A stretch of 50,683 bases of DNA from an uncultured Burkholderiales bacterium (GCA_903832625.1 CAILCI010000094.1:1-50683), one strand, 5' to 3'; numbered from the stretch's first letter, positions 33,873 through 43,155 are shown. Translations and numbers: made by a program. Notes: generated by a model from the letters alone, not told the origin.

Positions 33873-34280
33873 ATGAAAACCAAACACGTTCTCCAAGCTT
33901 CTGACGTCAAAACCATCGCCGCTGCCGCTGAGGCTGAAGCCCTCAAAAACAACTGGGCGGTGACCATTGCCATCGTGGACGACGGCGGTCATTTGCTGGC
34001 TTTGCAACGCTTGGATGGCGCCGCGCCCATTTCTTCGCACATTGCCCCCGCCAAAGCACACACAGCCGCGTTGGGTCAGCGCGAAACCAAGGTGTACGAA
34101 GACATCATCAACAACGGTCGTTACGCATTTTTGACCGCACCCGAAGTCAAAGGCATGTTGGAAGGCGGCGTACCCATCATGAAAGACGGCCAATGCTTGG
34201 GCGCTGTGGGTGTGAGCGGCGTCAAATCCAATGAAGACGCGCAAGTGGCGAAGGCTGGGATTGCGGCTTTGGGCTTGTAA
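33873..34280 (+). CDS. GlcG/HbpS-like heme-degrading or heme-binding protein (DUF336)
   Basis: 135 residues, cytoplasmic, with no signal peptide. The GlcG/HbpS fold is recognised by AIVDDGGHLLALQRLDGA at about 34-51, IAPAKAHTAA and the end GGVPIMKDGQCLGAVGVSGV. Family members bind heme or cobalamin or act near glycolate genes; the substrate here is unknown. A weak ribosome site (AGAG) lies about seven bases before the ATG. It converges with ppsR (stops nine bases apart). The upstream gap (33703-33872) holds the divergent start of the BI-1 gene and no other gene. Confidence 0.82.
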   Translation: MKTKHVLQASDVKTIAAAAEAEALKNNWAVTIAIVDDGGHLLALQRLDGAAPISSHIAPAKAHTAALGQRETKVYEDIINNGRYAFLTAPEVKGMLEGGVPIMKDGQCLGAVGVSGVKSNEDAQVAKAGIAALGL

Positions 34281-34288
34281 GCGTTCAC

Positions 34289-35110
34289 TCAATACGTCAA
34301 ACGCTCAGGATTGATCTCCTGCAAAATCGTCGTCGCAATTTCTTCGATGCTTTTGTGGGTGGTCGATAGCCAGCGAATGCCCGAGCGGCGCATCATGGCT
34401 TCGGCGTCGCTGACTTCGGCGCGGCAGTTGGGCAGGCTGGCGTATTTGGAGTTGGGGCGGCGTTCGTTGCGAATCTCGCTCAGGCGCTCGGGCTGAATGG
34501 TCAGGCCAAAAATCTTCTTTTTGTGCGGCAGCAAGGCGGGCGGCAGTTGCTGGCGCTCAAAGTCTTCGGGGATGAGCGGGTAATTGGCCGCTTTGAGGCC
34601 GTGCTGCATGGCCAAATAAAGGCTGGTCGGGGTTTTTCCGCTGCGGCTCACGCCGACCAAAATCACGTCGGCACTTTCTAGATCGCGGTTGAGTTGCCCG
34701 TCGTCGTGCGCCAAGCTGAAGTTGATGGCCTCAATGCGGTCGTGGTATTCCTTGCTTTTGCTCACGTCCGAGAAACGCCCGATGCGGTGGTTGGATTTGA
34801 CGCCCAGCTCTTGCTCCAGCGGGTTGACGAAGGTGCCAAACATGTCCAGCAACATGCCTTTGCAGCCCGCATGGATGACTTGCAACACATCCATGTCCAC
34901 CAAGGTGGTGAACACAATCGGGCGGCGACCCTCTACCTCGCCCGTGTGGTTGATTTGCCGAACCGCTTGGTGCGCTTTGTCCACCGAGTCGATGAAGGGC
35001 AGGCGGATGTGGCGAAACTTCATTTCGAATTGCGCCAAGATCGCATTGCCAAAGGTTTCGGCGGTGATGCCTGTGCCGTCAGAGATAAAAAATACGCTGG
35101 GGTTTGCCAT
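34289..35110 (-). CDS. ppsR: phosphoenolpyruvate synthase regulatory protein (kinase/pyrophosphorylase)
   Basis: 273 residues. PSRP/DUF299 family: an ADP-dependent kinase and Pi-dependent pyrophosphorylase that switches phosphoenolpyruvate synthase off and on by phosphorylating a Thr next to its catalytic His. The start is [19 protein letters not shown], and the P-loop is [15 protein letters not shown], both family signatures. The ATG at 35110 has GGAA shortly upstream. It is divergent from its target ppsA, with 134 bases between, so the two are likely controlled together. The presence of both implies tight control of gluconeogenesis from pyruvate or lactate. Confidence 0.94.
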   Translation of the reverse strand: MANPSVFFISDGTGITAETFGNAILAQFEMKFRHIRLPFIDSVDKAHQAVRQINHTGEVEGRRPIVFTTLVDMDVLQVIHAGCKGMLLDMFGTFVNPLEQELGVKSNHRIGRFSDVSKSKEYHDRIEAINFSLAHDDGQLNRDLESADVILVGVSRSGKTPTSLYLAMQHGLKAANYPLIPEDFERQQLPPALLPHKKKIFGLTIQPERLSEIRNERRPNSKYASLPNCRAEVSDAEAMMRRSGIRWLSTTHKSIEEIATTILQEINPERLTY

Positions 35111-35132
35111 AAAGTTCCAAAAAAGTCAGGCC

Positions 35133-35138
35133 TACAAT
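35133..35138 (+). promoter_or_regulatory. -10-like hexamer of ppsA
   Basis: TACAAT in the ppsR/ppsA gap. A start near 35145 would leave a leader of about 100 bases before the ppsA ATG at 35245, unlike the short leaders of dnaE and alaS. -35 not clear. Confidence 0.35.
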
Positions 35139-35244
35139 CTAGCCATTATCCGAATTTCATCATGCAGCCCAGCCACCCATTCGAAAAAATAAAAAGTGCC
35201 AGCCGCTGCAGGGTCTTGCCAGTTTTAACTTCTGGAGCTTTGTC

Positions 35245-37635
35245 ATGTCTCAACTTTTCAGCCCGACCGCCTTGGTCGTTCCGTTTGAAAACCTAAGAAT
35301 GTCCGATGTCGAGTCGGTCGGCGGTAAAAACGCCAGTCTCGGCGAGATGATTTCCCAACTGCCCACGGGCGTGCGCGTTCCCACGGGTTTTGCCACCACG
35401 GCCCATGCGTTTCGGCAGTTTTTGCAGCACGACGGCTTGGCCGACAAAATCAATGCGCGTTTGAGTCAACTCGACACGGAAGACGTGCGTGCCTTGGCCG
35501 AAGCGGGCGCAGCCATCCGGGCGATGGTGGAAGCCCAGCCGTTCCCCGCCGATTTGCAACAAGCCATTCACGATGCGTTTGCCACGCTGTCAGCAGGCAA
35601 TGCCGCCGCGTCGTTTGCGGTGCGCTCTTCGGCCACGGCAGAAGATTTGCCTGACGCTTCCTTTGCTGGACAGCAAGAAACCTTCCTCAACGTGGTGGGC
35701 ATTGATGATGTGCTGCACAAAATGAAAGAGGTGTTTGCCTCGCTCTACAACGACCGCGCCATCAGCTACCGCGTCCACAAAGGCTTTGCCCATGCCGACG
35801 TGGCTTTGTCGGCGGGTGTGCAGCGCATGGTGCGCTCAGACTTGGGCGCAGCGGGCGTGATGTTCACCATCGACACCGAGTCGGGCTTTGAAGATGTGGT
35901 GTTCATCACCTCCAGCTATGGCTTGGGCGAAACGGTGGTGCAAGGCGCCGTCAACCCCGACGAGTTTTATGTCCACAAACCCATGTTGCAAGCGGGCAAG
36001 CGTGCCGTGATTCGCCGCAACCTCGGCTCCAAGCTGATTCAAATGGAATTTGCCACGGCTGAGGAGAAAAAAGCCTCGGGCAAATTGGTCAAAACCACCG
36101 ATGTGCCCACCGAGTTGCGCAACCGCTATTCGCTCACCGACGACGATGTGGAGCAACTGGCGCGCTACGCCATGGTCATCGAGCAGCACTATGGTCGTCC
36201 AATGGACATCGAATGGGGCAAAGACGGCACCGACGGCCAGCTCTACATTTTGCAAGCCCGTCCTGAGACGGTCAAAAGCCAAGCCAAAGGCCAGGCGGAA
36301 TTTCGCTACAAGCTCAAAGGGCAGGGCGCGGTTTTGGCCGAAGGCCGTGCGATTGGCCAAAAAATTGGCACGGGACCGGTGCGCTTGGTGCACAACATAA
36401 GCGAGATGGACAAAGTGCAAGCGGGCGATGTGCTCGTCACCGACATGACCGATCCCAACTGGGAGCCCGTCATGAAGCGCGCCAGCGCCATCGTCACCAA
36501 CCGGGGCGGGCGCACTTGCCACGCGGCCATCATTGCGCGTGAGTTGGGTATTCCTGCGGTGGTGGGCTGCGGCGACGCCACCGAGCGACTCAAAGACGGC
36601 ACGCTGGTGACGGTGAGTTGCTCCGAGGGCGACACCGGCTTTATTTACGACGGTTTGCTCGAAACCGAAGTGACCGAGGTGCAACGCGGCGTCATGCCCA
36701 AAATCGACACCAAGATCATGATGAACGTGGGCAATCCTCAGCTCGCTTTCGACTTTTGCCAATTGCCCAACGAGGGTGTGGGCTTGGCGCGTTTGGAGTT
36801 CATCATCAACAACAACATTGGCGTGCATCCCAAGGCCATCTTGGATTACCCCAATGTCGATGGCGATTTGAAGAAAGCCGTGGAATCGGTGGCACGCGGA
36901 CACGCTTCACCCCGCGCTTTTTATGTGGACAAAGTGACCGAAGGCGTGGCCACCATTGCCGCCGCGTTTTGGCCCAAACCCGTGATCGTGCGTTTGTCGG
37001 ATTTCAAATCGAACGAATACCGCAAACTCATTGGCGGCAGCCGCTACGAGCCCGAAGAAGAAAACCCCATGCTCGGATTCAGGGGCGCGGCGCGCTACAT
37101 CAGCGAAGACTTCGGCAAAGCCTTTGCCATGGAATGCGAGGCTTTGCGCCGTGTGCGCGACGACATGGGCTTGACCAATGTGCAAGTCATGGTGCCTTTT
37201 GTGCGCACTTTGAAACAAGCCGAGCGCGTGACCCAGCTCTTGGCCGATCAAGGTTTGAAGCGCGGCGAAAAAGACCTCAAAGTGATCATGATGTGCGAAG
37301 TGCCCAGCAACGCCATCTTGGCCGATGAGTTTTTGCAGTACTTCGATGGCTTTTCCATCGGCTCCAACGACTTGACCCAGCTCACCTTGGGCCTGGACCG
37401 TGACTCTGGTTTGGAATTGCTCGCCGCTGATTTTGACGAACGCGACCCGGCGGTCAAAGCCTTGCTCAGCCGCGCCATTGCGGCCTGCAAAGCCCAAGGC
37501 AAGTACGTCGGCATTTGCGGCCAAGGCCCCAGCGACCATCCCGACTTTGCGCTGTGGTTGGCCGAACAAGGCATCAGCTCCATCTCGCTCAACCCCGACA
37601 GCGTGATCGAAACTTGGCAGTCTTTGGCCAAATAA
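35245..37635 (+). CDS. ppsA: phosphoenolpyruvate synthase (pyruvate, water dikinase)
   Basis: 796 residues, standard length. Makes PEP, AMP and Pi from pyruvate and ATP for gluconeogenesis. Domains in order: ATP-grasp nucleotide-binding (about 10-345, with [11 protein letters not shown] and [20 protein letters not shown]), the phosphohistidine swivel domain (about 370-460) with His426 in [15 protein letters not shown], and the PEP-utilising barrel (about 480-795), ending with [20 protein letters not shown] and the Cys in [13 protein letters not shown]. Thr424 just before Cys-His is the site the PpsR regulator would phosphorylate. ppsR lies divergently upstream. An imperfect hairpin follows the stop. 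Confidence 0.96.
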   Translation: MSQLFSPTALVVPFENLRMSDVESVGGKNASLGEMISQLPTGVRVPTGFATTAHAFRQFLQHDGLADKINARLSQLDTEDVRALAEAGAAIRAMVEAQPFPADLQQAIHDAFATLSAGNAAASFAVRSSATAEDLPDASFAGQQETFLNVVGIDDVLHKMKEVFASLYNDRAISYRVHKGFAHADVALSAGVQRMVRSDLGAAGVMFTIDTESGFEDVVFITSSYGLGETVVQGAVNPDEFYVHKPMLQAGKRAVIRRNLGSKLIQMEFATAEEKKASGKLVKTTDVPTELRNRYSLTDDDVEQLARYAMVIEQHYGRPMDIEWGKDGTDGQLYILQARPETVKSQAKGQAEFRYKLKGQGAVLAEGRAIGQKIGTGPVRLVHNISEMDKVQAGDVLVTDMTDPNWEPVMKRASAIVTNRGGRTCHAAIIARELGIPAVVGCGDATERLKDGTLVTVSCSEGDTGFIYDGLLETEVTEVQRGVMPKIDTKIMMNVGNPQLAFDFCQLPNEGVGLARLEFIINNNIGVHPKAILDYPNVDGDLKKAVESVARGHASPRAFYVDKVTEGVATIAAAFWPKPVIVRLSDFKSNEYRKLIGGSRYEPEEENPMLGFRGAARYISEDFGKAFAMECEALRRVRDDMGLTNVQVMVPFVRTLKQAERVTQLLADQGLKRGEKDLKVIMMCEVPSNAILADEFLQYFDGFSIGSNDLTQLTLGLDRDSGLELLAADFDERDPAVKALLSRAIAACKAQGKYVGICGQGPSDHPDFALWLAEQGISSISLNPDSVIETWQSLAK

Positions 37636-37655
37636 GCCACGGCTGTAAAGATGCT

Positions 37656-37683
37656 GTCGCCTCAGGGCAATCCTGAGGTGGCG
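37656..37683 (+). terminator. hairpin after ppsA, possible terminator
   Basis: CCTCAGG (37660-37666), loop GCAAT, CCTGAGG (37672-37678), extended on both sides by G-U and G-C pairs. There is no run of T after it, so if it terminates it would need Rho or is an mRNA-protecting hairpin. It lies between ppsA and the symporter pair. Confidence 0.4.
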
Positions 37684-37712
37684 GCGCTTGAGAAGCTGTT
37701 AAAACTCTAGGC

Positions 37713-37970
37713 GTGATTCACGAAGAACTAGCTCCTCTGTCCAGCGACCAAACCGATGCCACCGAATGGGTGGTTGAGGCCTCGCCGGGTTTGCCTGCGC
37801 GCGTGGTGCGCGGGCTGGTGGTGTTGTTTGGGGTGACGTTTTTGGCTTTGTGCGCCGCTTGGGCCTGGCCCGACAACACGGGCTTGCATTTTTGGCTGGT
37901 CGCGCAAGCTGTGCCTGTGTTTTATGTGCTGTTTACGTGGTGGAGCAGCCACCATGCGGAGTCGCCATGA
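37713..37970 (+). CDS. small membrane subunit of sodium:solute symporter (DUF4212-like)
   Basis: 85 residues, GTG start. The N-terminal 30 residues are polar, then two membrane helices (about 33-52 and 60-77) with FGVTFLALCAAWAW and FWLVAQAVPVFYVLFTWW. It resembles the small subunit (DUF4212/DUF485 type) that precedes a large VC_2705-type symporter. Its stop overlaps the next ATG (ATGA), a strong sign of paired expression. The FW-AQ-P-FY pattern in the second helix is the most typical feature. Alternative: an unrelated small membrane protein, less likely given the overlap. Confidence 0.7.
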   Translation: MIHEELAPLSSDQTDATEWVVEASPGLPARVVRGLVVLFGVTFLALCAAWAWPDNTGLHFWLVAQAVPVFYVLFTWWSSHHAESP

Positions 37971-39961
37971 AACACCTGCGGTGGCACTGGCGCTTGGTCG
38001 CGGCAGGTTTGTTGGCGCTGGTGGTGTCCTCGCTGGCGCTGTGGCTGGCCGATATGCTGGGCGTGTCAAAGGCGTGGATCAACGGCTTTTTCTTGGTGGC
38101 CTCGATTGTGGGTTATGCCTCGATTGGCATTGTCTGCCGCACCGGTAACGCACAAGAGTATTACGTGGCGGGGCGACGCATCAGCGCGCCTTTCAACGGC
38201 ATGGCCACCGCGGCAGATTGGATGTCTGCCGCGTCTTTCATTGGTTTGACCGGCTTGCTCTTGGCCGAAGGTTTTGTTGGCGACGGCCAGCACGCGGGTG
38301 GATTGGCTTATGTGCTGGGCTGGTCGGGTGGTTTTTGTTTGTTGGGCTTGTTGTTCGCGGCCAAACTCAATGCCTCGCAAGCCATCACCTTGCCTGACTT
38401 TTTAGGTCAGCGCTTTCAAAGCCTGACGGTGCGCTGGCTGGCCGCTTGGGGCGCGATTGTGTGCTCCAGCATTTACTTGGTGGCGCAAATTTACGGCATT
38501 GGTTTGGTGGCTTCGATGCTGTCGGGCTTGACCTTTGAGCTGGGTGTGTTCTTGGCTTTGGGCGGCATTTTGATGTGCTCGTTTTTGGGCGGCATGCGAG
38601 CCATCACTTGGACGCAAGTGGTGCAAAGCGTGGTGATTGTGTTTTCCATGCTGGCGCTGGCCGTGGCCGTGTCTTGGAAAACCCACGGTCATCCGTTTGT
38701 GGCGGTGGCTGCCTCGCAGTCTATTCAAGCCATGCAGCAGCGTGTGCAAGAGATAGAGGCCGACCCGGCTGAGCGCGCCACGCGCGAAGAAATCGCATTG
38801 CGGGTGCGTGAACTCAACGCCAAGATAGCCGATCCACAAACGGCGCGCCTGCAAGACCGCCAAGCCATTGCCCACGACTTGGCGCAGGCCAAAACCAACA
38901 ATGCGTCCATGCGCGATATCCAACGTCTAGAGGCCAGCCCCGCGTGGCGCGAAACCGATCCAGACAGTCTGATGAAAATTTGGCTCAACGAGCGCGAACA
39001 GTTGGTGCAAGCGCTGGACAGGCCCGTGGGATTTCAGGCTTCGGGCATGTATGGGTTCAACCCCGGTTGGTTCAACTCAGTGGCTTTGGTGATTTGCTTC
39101 ATGCTCGGCACGGCTGCGCTGCCGCATATTTTGGTGCGCTCCTACACTGCGGCCAGTCCTGCCGAGGCGGAAAAATCCATCGTCTGGGCGCTGTCGATGA
39201 TTGTGATTGTGTATTTGTGTGCCTCCGCGCTGGCGGTGCTGATGAAATCGTATTTGCTGACCGACTTGGTCGGCGCGCACTTTGACCAATTGCCCGACTG
39301 GGCGGAACGCCTACGCATGAGGAAAATGGCGCTCTTGAGCTTGAACGACTACAACGGCGACGGCATTGTGCAGTTTGCCGATATTCGGCTCTTCAGCGAT
39401 TACGTCATGCTGGCCGTGCCAGAAATTGCCCGTTTGTCGCCCGTGTTTGTGGGCTTGATTGCCGCTGGCGCTTTGGCAGCGGCTTTGTCCACGGCAGACG
39501 GGTTGTTGCTGACCATCTCCAACGCATTTGCCGAGGATTTGTATTTTCAAACCGTTTCGCCGCAAACCACGCCTTTGAGCCGCGTCATGCTGTCCAAAAT
39601 TTTGCTCATGGTGGTGGCCTTGGTGGCGGCTTGGTTTGCGGCGAATCGGCAAATTCACATCTTGTTTTGGGTGACGTGCGCGTTTTCGATGGCGGCGAGC
39701 ACGTTTTTCCCCGTGCTATTGCTGGGTTTGTATTGGCCAGGCATGAACCGCGAGGGCGCAATTGCCGCCATGTTGTCGGGGTTTTCGGTGGCGATGCTCT
39801 ACATTGTCTCCAACCACCCGTGGGTGCAAGCGCAATTCCATTTGAGCCCCAGCGACACGCTGTGGCTGGGGCTGGACCCCACCTGCGCTGGCGTTTTCGG
39901 CGTTCCGGTGGGGTTTGCCATGGGCTATGTCTTTAGCCGTATCCATACGCCAAAAAAATAG
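37967..39961 (+). CDS. sodium:solute symporter (SSS family, VC_2705-type, acetate-permease-like)
   Basis: 664 residues, inner membrane, about 13 helices. The start overlaps the small subunit gene (ATGA). SSS motifs: EYYVAGRRISAPFNGMATAADWMSAASFIG near residues 64-93 and the later AALPHILVRSYTAASPAEAE, close to ActP. Two extras stand out: a polar helical insertion of about 115 residues (240-355), rich in Glu, Arg and Gln, between helices, and an EF-hand-like loop DYNGDGIVQFADI at 461-473, as seen in VC_2705-type members. The substrate is likely a monocarboxylate such as acetate, but not certain. The stop is overlapped by the start of the rpsF promoter (TATAAT). Confidence 0.85.
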   Translation: MKHLRWHWRLVAAGLLALVVSSLALWLADMLGVSKAWINGFFLVASIVGYASIGIVCRTGNAQEYYVAGRRISAPFNGMATAADWMSAASFIGLTGLLLAEGFVGDGQHAGGLAYVLGWSGGFCLLGLLFAAKLNASQAITLPDFLGQRFQSLTVRWLAAWGAIVCSSIYLVAQIYGIGLVASMLSGLTFELGVFLALGGILMCSFLGGMRAITWTQVVQSVVIVFSMLALAVAVSWKTHGHPFVAVAASQSIQAMQQRVQEIEADPAERATREEIALRVRELNAKIADPQTARLQDRQAIAHDLAQAKTNNASMRDIQRLEASPAWRETDPDSLMKIWLNEREQLVQALDRPVGFQASGMYGFNPGWFNSVALVICFMLGTAALPHILVRSYTAASPAEAEKSIVWALSMIVIVYLCASALAVLMKSYLLTDLVGAHFDQLPDWAERLRMRKMALLSLNDYNGDGIVQFADIRLFSDYVMLAVPEIARLSPVFVGLIAAGALAAALSTADGLLLTISNAFAEDLYFQTVSPQTTPLSRVMLSKILLMVVALVAAWFAANRQIHILFWVTCAFSMAASTFFPVLLLGLYWPGMNREGAIAAMLSGFSVAMLYIVSNHPWVQAQFHLSPSDTLWLGLDPTCAGVFGVPVGFAMGYVFSRIHTPKK

Positions 39962-39962
39962 T

Positions 39963-39968
39963 TATAAT
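39963..39968 (+). promoter_or_regulatory. -10 hexamer of the rpsF operon
   Basis: TATAAT starting two bases after the symporter TAG stop. A start near 39975 leaves a leader of about 63 bases before rpsF. No convincing -35 is seen at the right distance. Confidence 0.6.
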
Positions 39969-39983
39969 CGTGTGCTTTCCCTT

Positions 39984-40014
39984 GCCACACTGCGTAGTAG
40001 ACGCCGCGGGTGGC
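39984..40014 (+). promoter_or_regulatory. putative S6:S18 autoregulatory leader hairpin
   Basis: Lower stem GCCAC (39984-39988)/GTGGC (40010-40014), asymmetric internal loop ACT on the 5' side and CGCGG on the 3' side, upper stem GCGT/ACGC closed by AGTAG. The CCG-containing bulge on the 3' side (ACGCCGCGG) fits the known leader element bound by the S6-S18 complex before rpsF. The structure was read by eye; binding is inferred. Confidence 0.5.
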
Positions 40015-40037
40015 TTTAACCCTCAAGAGGAGTGTCC

Positions 40038-40403
40038 ATGCGTCATTACGAGATCATTTTGCTGATCCATCCGGATCAAAGCGAGCAAGTTCCAGCCATG
40101 CTGGAGCGTTACAAAGGCATGATCACCGCCGGTGGTGGTGCTATTCATCGCGTGGAAGACTGGGGTCGCCGTCAATTGGCGTACCAGATCAACAAGCTTG
40201 CCAAAGCCCACTACATTTGTTTGAACATCGAAGCCAATCAAGCCGTCATGTCTGAGCTTGAGCACGCCTTCAAGTTCAACGACGCAGTGTTGCGCCACAT
40301 GACAGTGCTGAAGAAAAAAGCCGATACAGGTCCATCACTCATGATGAAAACTGTAGAACGCGAAGAAGCACGCAAGGCTCAACAAGCCGAATTCGCGGCT
40401 TAA
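40038..40403 (+). CDS. rpsF: 30S ribosomal protein S6
   Basis: 121 residues, ATG at 40038 with AAGAGGAG upstream; a GTG six bases earlier is in frame but not needed. [21 protein letters not shown] is the S6 start, followed by the hallmark [21 protein letters not shown] that contacts S18 and 16S rRNA. The C-terminal tail is Glu/Ala/Lys-rich without the long glutamate run of E. coli. It is the first gene of rpsF-priB-rpsR-rplI and a probable target of the S6:S18 leader hairpin just upstream. Confidence 0.97.
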   Translation: MRHYEIILLIHPDQSEQVPAMLERYKGMITAGGGAIHRVEDWGRRQLAYQINKLAKAHYICLNIEANQAVMSELEHAFKFNDAVLRHMTVLKKKADTGPSLMMKTVEREEARKAQQAEFAA

Positions 40404-40422
40404 TGCACCTTGCTTTGAGGGT

Positions 40423-40713
40423 GTGAACCAACTTGTACTGAACGCACGCATCGCAGAGGCCTCGGCCATGCGATACACACCAGCCGGATTACCCGCTTTA
40501 GACATCAGACTCGAACACGAGTCCAGCATTGAAGAAGCAGGCCAGCAGCGTCAGGTCAGCTTGGCACTTCGCGCAGTTGCTTTTGGATCCTTGGCCGAGC
40601 GCCTGGTTCATCAACAACTTGGAAGTTCTTGGCAGTTCACAGGTTTTTTGGTCACGCCCCGCGGCTACAAACACATTGTTTTTCACATTCACAGTTTTCA
40701 AATAATTTCATAG
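40423..40713 (+). CDS. priB: primosomal replication protein N (PriB)
   Basis: 96 residues with a GTG start at 40423 and GAGGG just before it. A single OB fold that binds single-stranded DNA as a dimer and helps reload the replicative helicase at stalled forks (PriA-PriB-DnaT route). [22 protein letters not shown] and [11 protein letters not shown] are the typical N-terminal strands; [18 protein letters not shown] is the conserved end. Its place between rpsF and rpsR is classic, and here it also lies just upstream of dnaB. The start codon GTG is weak and could help keep its dose below that of the ribosomal proteins. Confidence 0.93.
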   Translation: MNQLVLNARIAEASAMRYTPAGLPALDIRLEHESSIEEAGQQRQVSLALRAVAFGSLAERLVHQQLGSSWQFTGFLVTPRGYKHIVFHIHSFQIIS

Positions 40714-40724
40714 AGGCCCTCATC

Positions 40725-41006
40725 ATGGCTACGTTCAAGAAATTCAACAAAGACAAGCGCCCCAAGCGCAACACCCAATCGCTGTTGTTCAAACGCAAGC
40801 GCTTTTGCCGCTTCACCGTCACTGGCGTCGAAGAAATCGACTACAAAGACGTGGACACTTTGCGTGACTTCATTGCCGAAAACGGCAAGATCATCCCCGC
40901 ACGCCTGACCGGCACACGCGCCATCTATCAACGTCAGCTCAACACTGCCATCAAGCGCGCACGCTTCTTGGCCTTGTTGCCTTACAGCGACCAGCACAAG
41001 ATCTAA
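40725..41006 (+). CDS. rpsR: 30S ribosomal protein S18
   Basis: 93 residues, ATG at 40725 with AGAGG upstream; the longer frame to 40629 overlaps priB and is not S18-like. [19 protein letters not shown] includes a Cys near the start, as in many S18 proteins; the core [28 protein letters not shown] binds S6 and 16S rRNA, and the end is basic ([15 protein letters not shown]). It forms a pair with S6 in the small subunit. Third gene of the rpsF operon, 11 bases after priB. Confidence 0.97.
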   Translation: MATFKKFNKDKRPKRNTQSLLFKRKRFCRFTVTGVEEIDYKDVDTLRDFIAENGKIIPARLTGTRAIYQRQLNTAIKRARFLALLPYSDQHKI

Positions 41007-41018
41007 GGAGAAACGACC

Positions 41019-41471
41019 ATGCAAATTATTCTGCTCGACAAGGTTGTCAACCTCGGTAACTTGGGCGAAATCGTCCGCGTCAAAGACGGCTATGCACGCA
41101 ACTTCTTGATCCCTTCAGGCCGCGCACGTCGCGCCACTGACAGCGCGATCAAAGAGTTCGAAGCACGCCGTGCCGAACTCGAAAAAGCTGCTGCCGAGAA
41201 ATTGGCCGCTGCCCAAGCCCAAGGCGAAAAGCTCGGTGGCACCAGCGTCAAACTCAGCCAAAAAGCGGGTGTGGACGGTCGTTTGTTCGGCTCTGTCACC
41301 AACTTTGACATCGCTGAAGAATTGAACAAAGCAGGCTACGCTGTGGCCAAAGCGCAAGTGCGTATGCCCAATGGCCCTATCAAGGTTGTCGGCGACAGCA
41401 CCGTGAGCGTGGCCTTGCACACCGACGTGGTGGTGGACATCACTGTCTCTGTGTACGGCGAAACTGCTTAA
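41019..41471 (+). CDS. rplI: 50S ribosomal protein L9
   Basis: 150 residues, the usual L9 size, with AAGGAG in front. The N-terminal rRNA-binding domain ([36 protein letters not shown]) is joined by a long helix (about 45-75) to a second globular domain at about 80-150. Last gene of the rpsF operon; a strong terminator lies 73 bases after the stop. L9 helps reading-frame maintenance and fork-stress tolerance, though not essential. Confidence 0.97.
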   Translation: MQIILLDKVVNLGNLGEIVRVKDGYARNFLIPSGRARRATDSAIKEFEARRAELEKAAAEKLAAAQAQGEKLGGTSVKLSQKAGVDGRLFGSVTNFDIAEELNKAGYAVAKAQVRMPNGPIKVVGDSTVSVALHTDVVVDITVSVYGETA

Positions 41472-41543
41472 GGTTTTGGCTTCACACCACAGGTGAACAA
41501 CTTTTTAAAAGCCATCCGCTTCTAAACCCGTTCTTCATCTTTC

Positions 41544-41570
41544 AAAGCCGCTCCTCGGAGCGGCTTTTTA
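41544..41570 (+). terminator. rho-independent terminator of the rpsF operon
   Basis: Ten-pair stem AAAGCCGCTC/GAGCGGCTTT with a four-base CTCG loop, followed by TT and an A. It separates the ribosomal operon from the DnaA-box region and dnaB, implying that dnaB has its own promoter. Confidence 0.9.
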
Positions 41571-41595
41571 CTTTTGCGCACACACTGTTCAGGTT

Positions 41596-41649
41596 TTATC
41601 CACAGGCTTATCCTTGAATTCAGGCATGTTATCCACGGACTTATCCCGT
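41596..41649 (+). promoter_or_regulatory. cluster of four DnaA-box-like sites upstream of dnaB
   Basis: Four same-strand sites start at 41596 (TTATCCACA, the consensus DnaA box), 41608 (TTATCCTTG), 41629 (TTATCCACG) and 41641 (TTATCCCGT). They form two 18-bp units, 41596-41613 and 41629-41646, identical at 16 of 18 positions and 33 bases apart. They lie after the rplI terminator and 48 bases before the dnaB ATG. DnaA binding and control of dnaB are inferred. Confidence 0.65.
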
Positions 41650-41696
41650 GACGATTGGCCTTTCTCGTCGTAGGATGTGAGATCAATAGGATTTTT

Positions 41697-43106
41697 ATGT
41701 CAGCCGTTTTTTCCAATCACGACGAAAGCTTTTCAGCCGATCAGCAAATCGCACAACTGCGCATTCCACCGCATTCCATCGAGGCCGAATCCAGTGTTTT
41801 AGGCGGCTTGTTGCTCGATAACAGCGCATGGGATCGTGTGGGCGATTTGTTGGCGGAGGGCGACTTCTACCGCTATGAACACAAGCTGGTGTATTCGGCC
41901 ATTGGCGGACTCATCAATACCAGCCGCCCAGCCGATGTGATCACCGTTTACGAGCATTTGCAAAGTCTGGGCAAGGCCGAAGAAATGGGCGGTTTGGGCT
42001 ATTTGAATGCCTTGGCGCAGTACGTGCCCAGCGCCAGCAATATTCGCCGTTATGCCGAAATCGTGCGCGAACGCTCGATTTTGCGCAAACTGGTGAGCGC
42101 CAGCGACGAAATTGCCACCAACGCCTTCAACACCCAAGGCCGCGCCGTGGCGCAAATTTTGGATGAGGCCGAGCAAAAAATCTTCAACATCGGTGAAGAA
42201 GGCTCGCGCATGAAGCAGGGCTTTCAGGCCATGCCGCAGTTGGTGGTGGACTTGCTCGACCGCGTGCAAGAAATGGCCGACAACCAAAATGACATCACCG
42301 GCGTGCCCACAGGTTTTGTGGACTTTGACCGCATGACCTCAGGCCTGCAACCCGGCGATTTGGTGGTCTTGGCGGCGCGTCCGTCCATGGGTAAAACCGC
42401 GCTGGCCATCAACATTGCCGAACATGTGGCCTTGCACGAACAATTGCCCGTGGCCGTGTTTTCGATGGAAATGGGCGCGTCGCAGTTGGCGGTGCGTATC
42501 GTCGGCTCGATTGGACGCATCGACCAAGGCCATTTGCGCACTGGCAAATTGAACGACGACGAATGGCCGCGCTTGACCGAAGCCATTGAAAAGCTGCGCA
42601 ATGTGTCGCTGCACATCGACGAAACGCCGGGCTTGACGCCCAGCGAATTGCGCGCCAATGCCCGTCGTTTGGCACGTCAATGCGGCAAGCTGGGCTTGAT
42701 TGTGGTGGACTATTTGCAGCTCATGAGCGGCTCAGGCGGCAGCAATGGCGACAACCGCGCCACCGAAATTGGCGAAATCTCGCGCGGCTTGAAAATGCTG
42801 GCCAAAGAACTGCAATGCCCCGTCATCGCCTTGTCTCAGCTCAACCGAAGCGTGGAGCAGCGCACCGACAAACGCCCCATGATGAGCGATTTGCGTGAAT
42901 CAGGCGCCATTGAGCAAGATGCCGACGTCATCATGTTCATTTACCGCGACGACTACTACAACAAAGACTCCAAAGAACCCGGCGTGGCCGAAATCATCAT
43001 CGGCAAGCAACGCAACGGCCCGACTGGCACGGTCAAACTGACTTTCTTGAAGCCTCTCACCAAATTCGAGAGCTTGCCTGCTGGATATGGGAATGGGGAT
43101 TATTGA
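41697..43106 (+). CDS. dnaB: replicative DNA helicase DnaB
   Basis: 469 residues from ATG 41697; the frame opens at 41655, but those 14 residues do not look like DnaB. The N-terminal helical domain (IPPHSIEAESSVLGGLLLD) interacts with DnaC/DnaI-type loaders, primase and DnaG. The RecA-like C-terminal domain has the Walker A motif ARPSMGKTALA (Lys233) and, later, SQLNRSVEQRTDKRPMMSDLRESG and EQDADVIMFIYRDDYY, the typical DnaB ring motifs. It unwinds DNA at the fork. It is preceded by its own DnaA-box cluster and not by a T-run-coupled ribosomal transcript. No intein or insertion is visible. Confidence 0.97.
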   Translation: MSAVFSNHDESFSADQQIAQLRIPPHSIEAESSVLGGLLLDNSAWDRVGDLLAEGDFYRYEHKLVYSAIGGLINTSRPADVITVYEHLQSLGKAEEMGGLGYLNALAQYVPSASNIRRYAEIVRERSILRKLVSASDEIATNAFNTQGRAVAQILDEAEQKIFNIGEEGSRMKQGFQAMPQLVVDLLDRVQEMADNQNDITGVPTGFVDFDRMTSGLQPGDLVVLAARPSMGKTALAINIAEHVALHEQLPVAVFSMEMGASQLAVRIVGSIGRIDQGHLRTGKLNDDEWPRLTEAIEKLRNVSLHIDETPGLTPSELRANARRLARQCGKLGLIVVDYLQLMSGSGGSNGDNRATEIGEISRGLKMLAKELQCPVIALSQLNRSVEQRTDKRPMMSDLRESGAIEQDADVIMFIYRDDYYNKDSKEPGVAEIIIGKQRNGPTGTVKLTFLKPLTKFESLPAGYGNGDY

Positions 43107-43155
43107 GTGTGTGAGAGCTTCGTCATACGCCGAAATTCAATTCAGAGAGATCACC

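Noticed and set aside
41581-41696. Chromosome origin (oriC) at the DnaA-box cluster
   Set aside because: No dnaA, dnaN or gyrB nearby and no clear A+T-rich unwinding element; the location before dnaB is better read as a regulatory or titration site.
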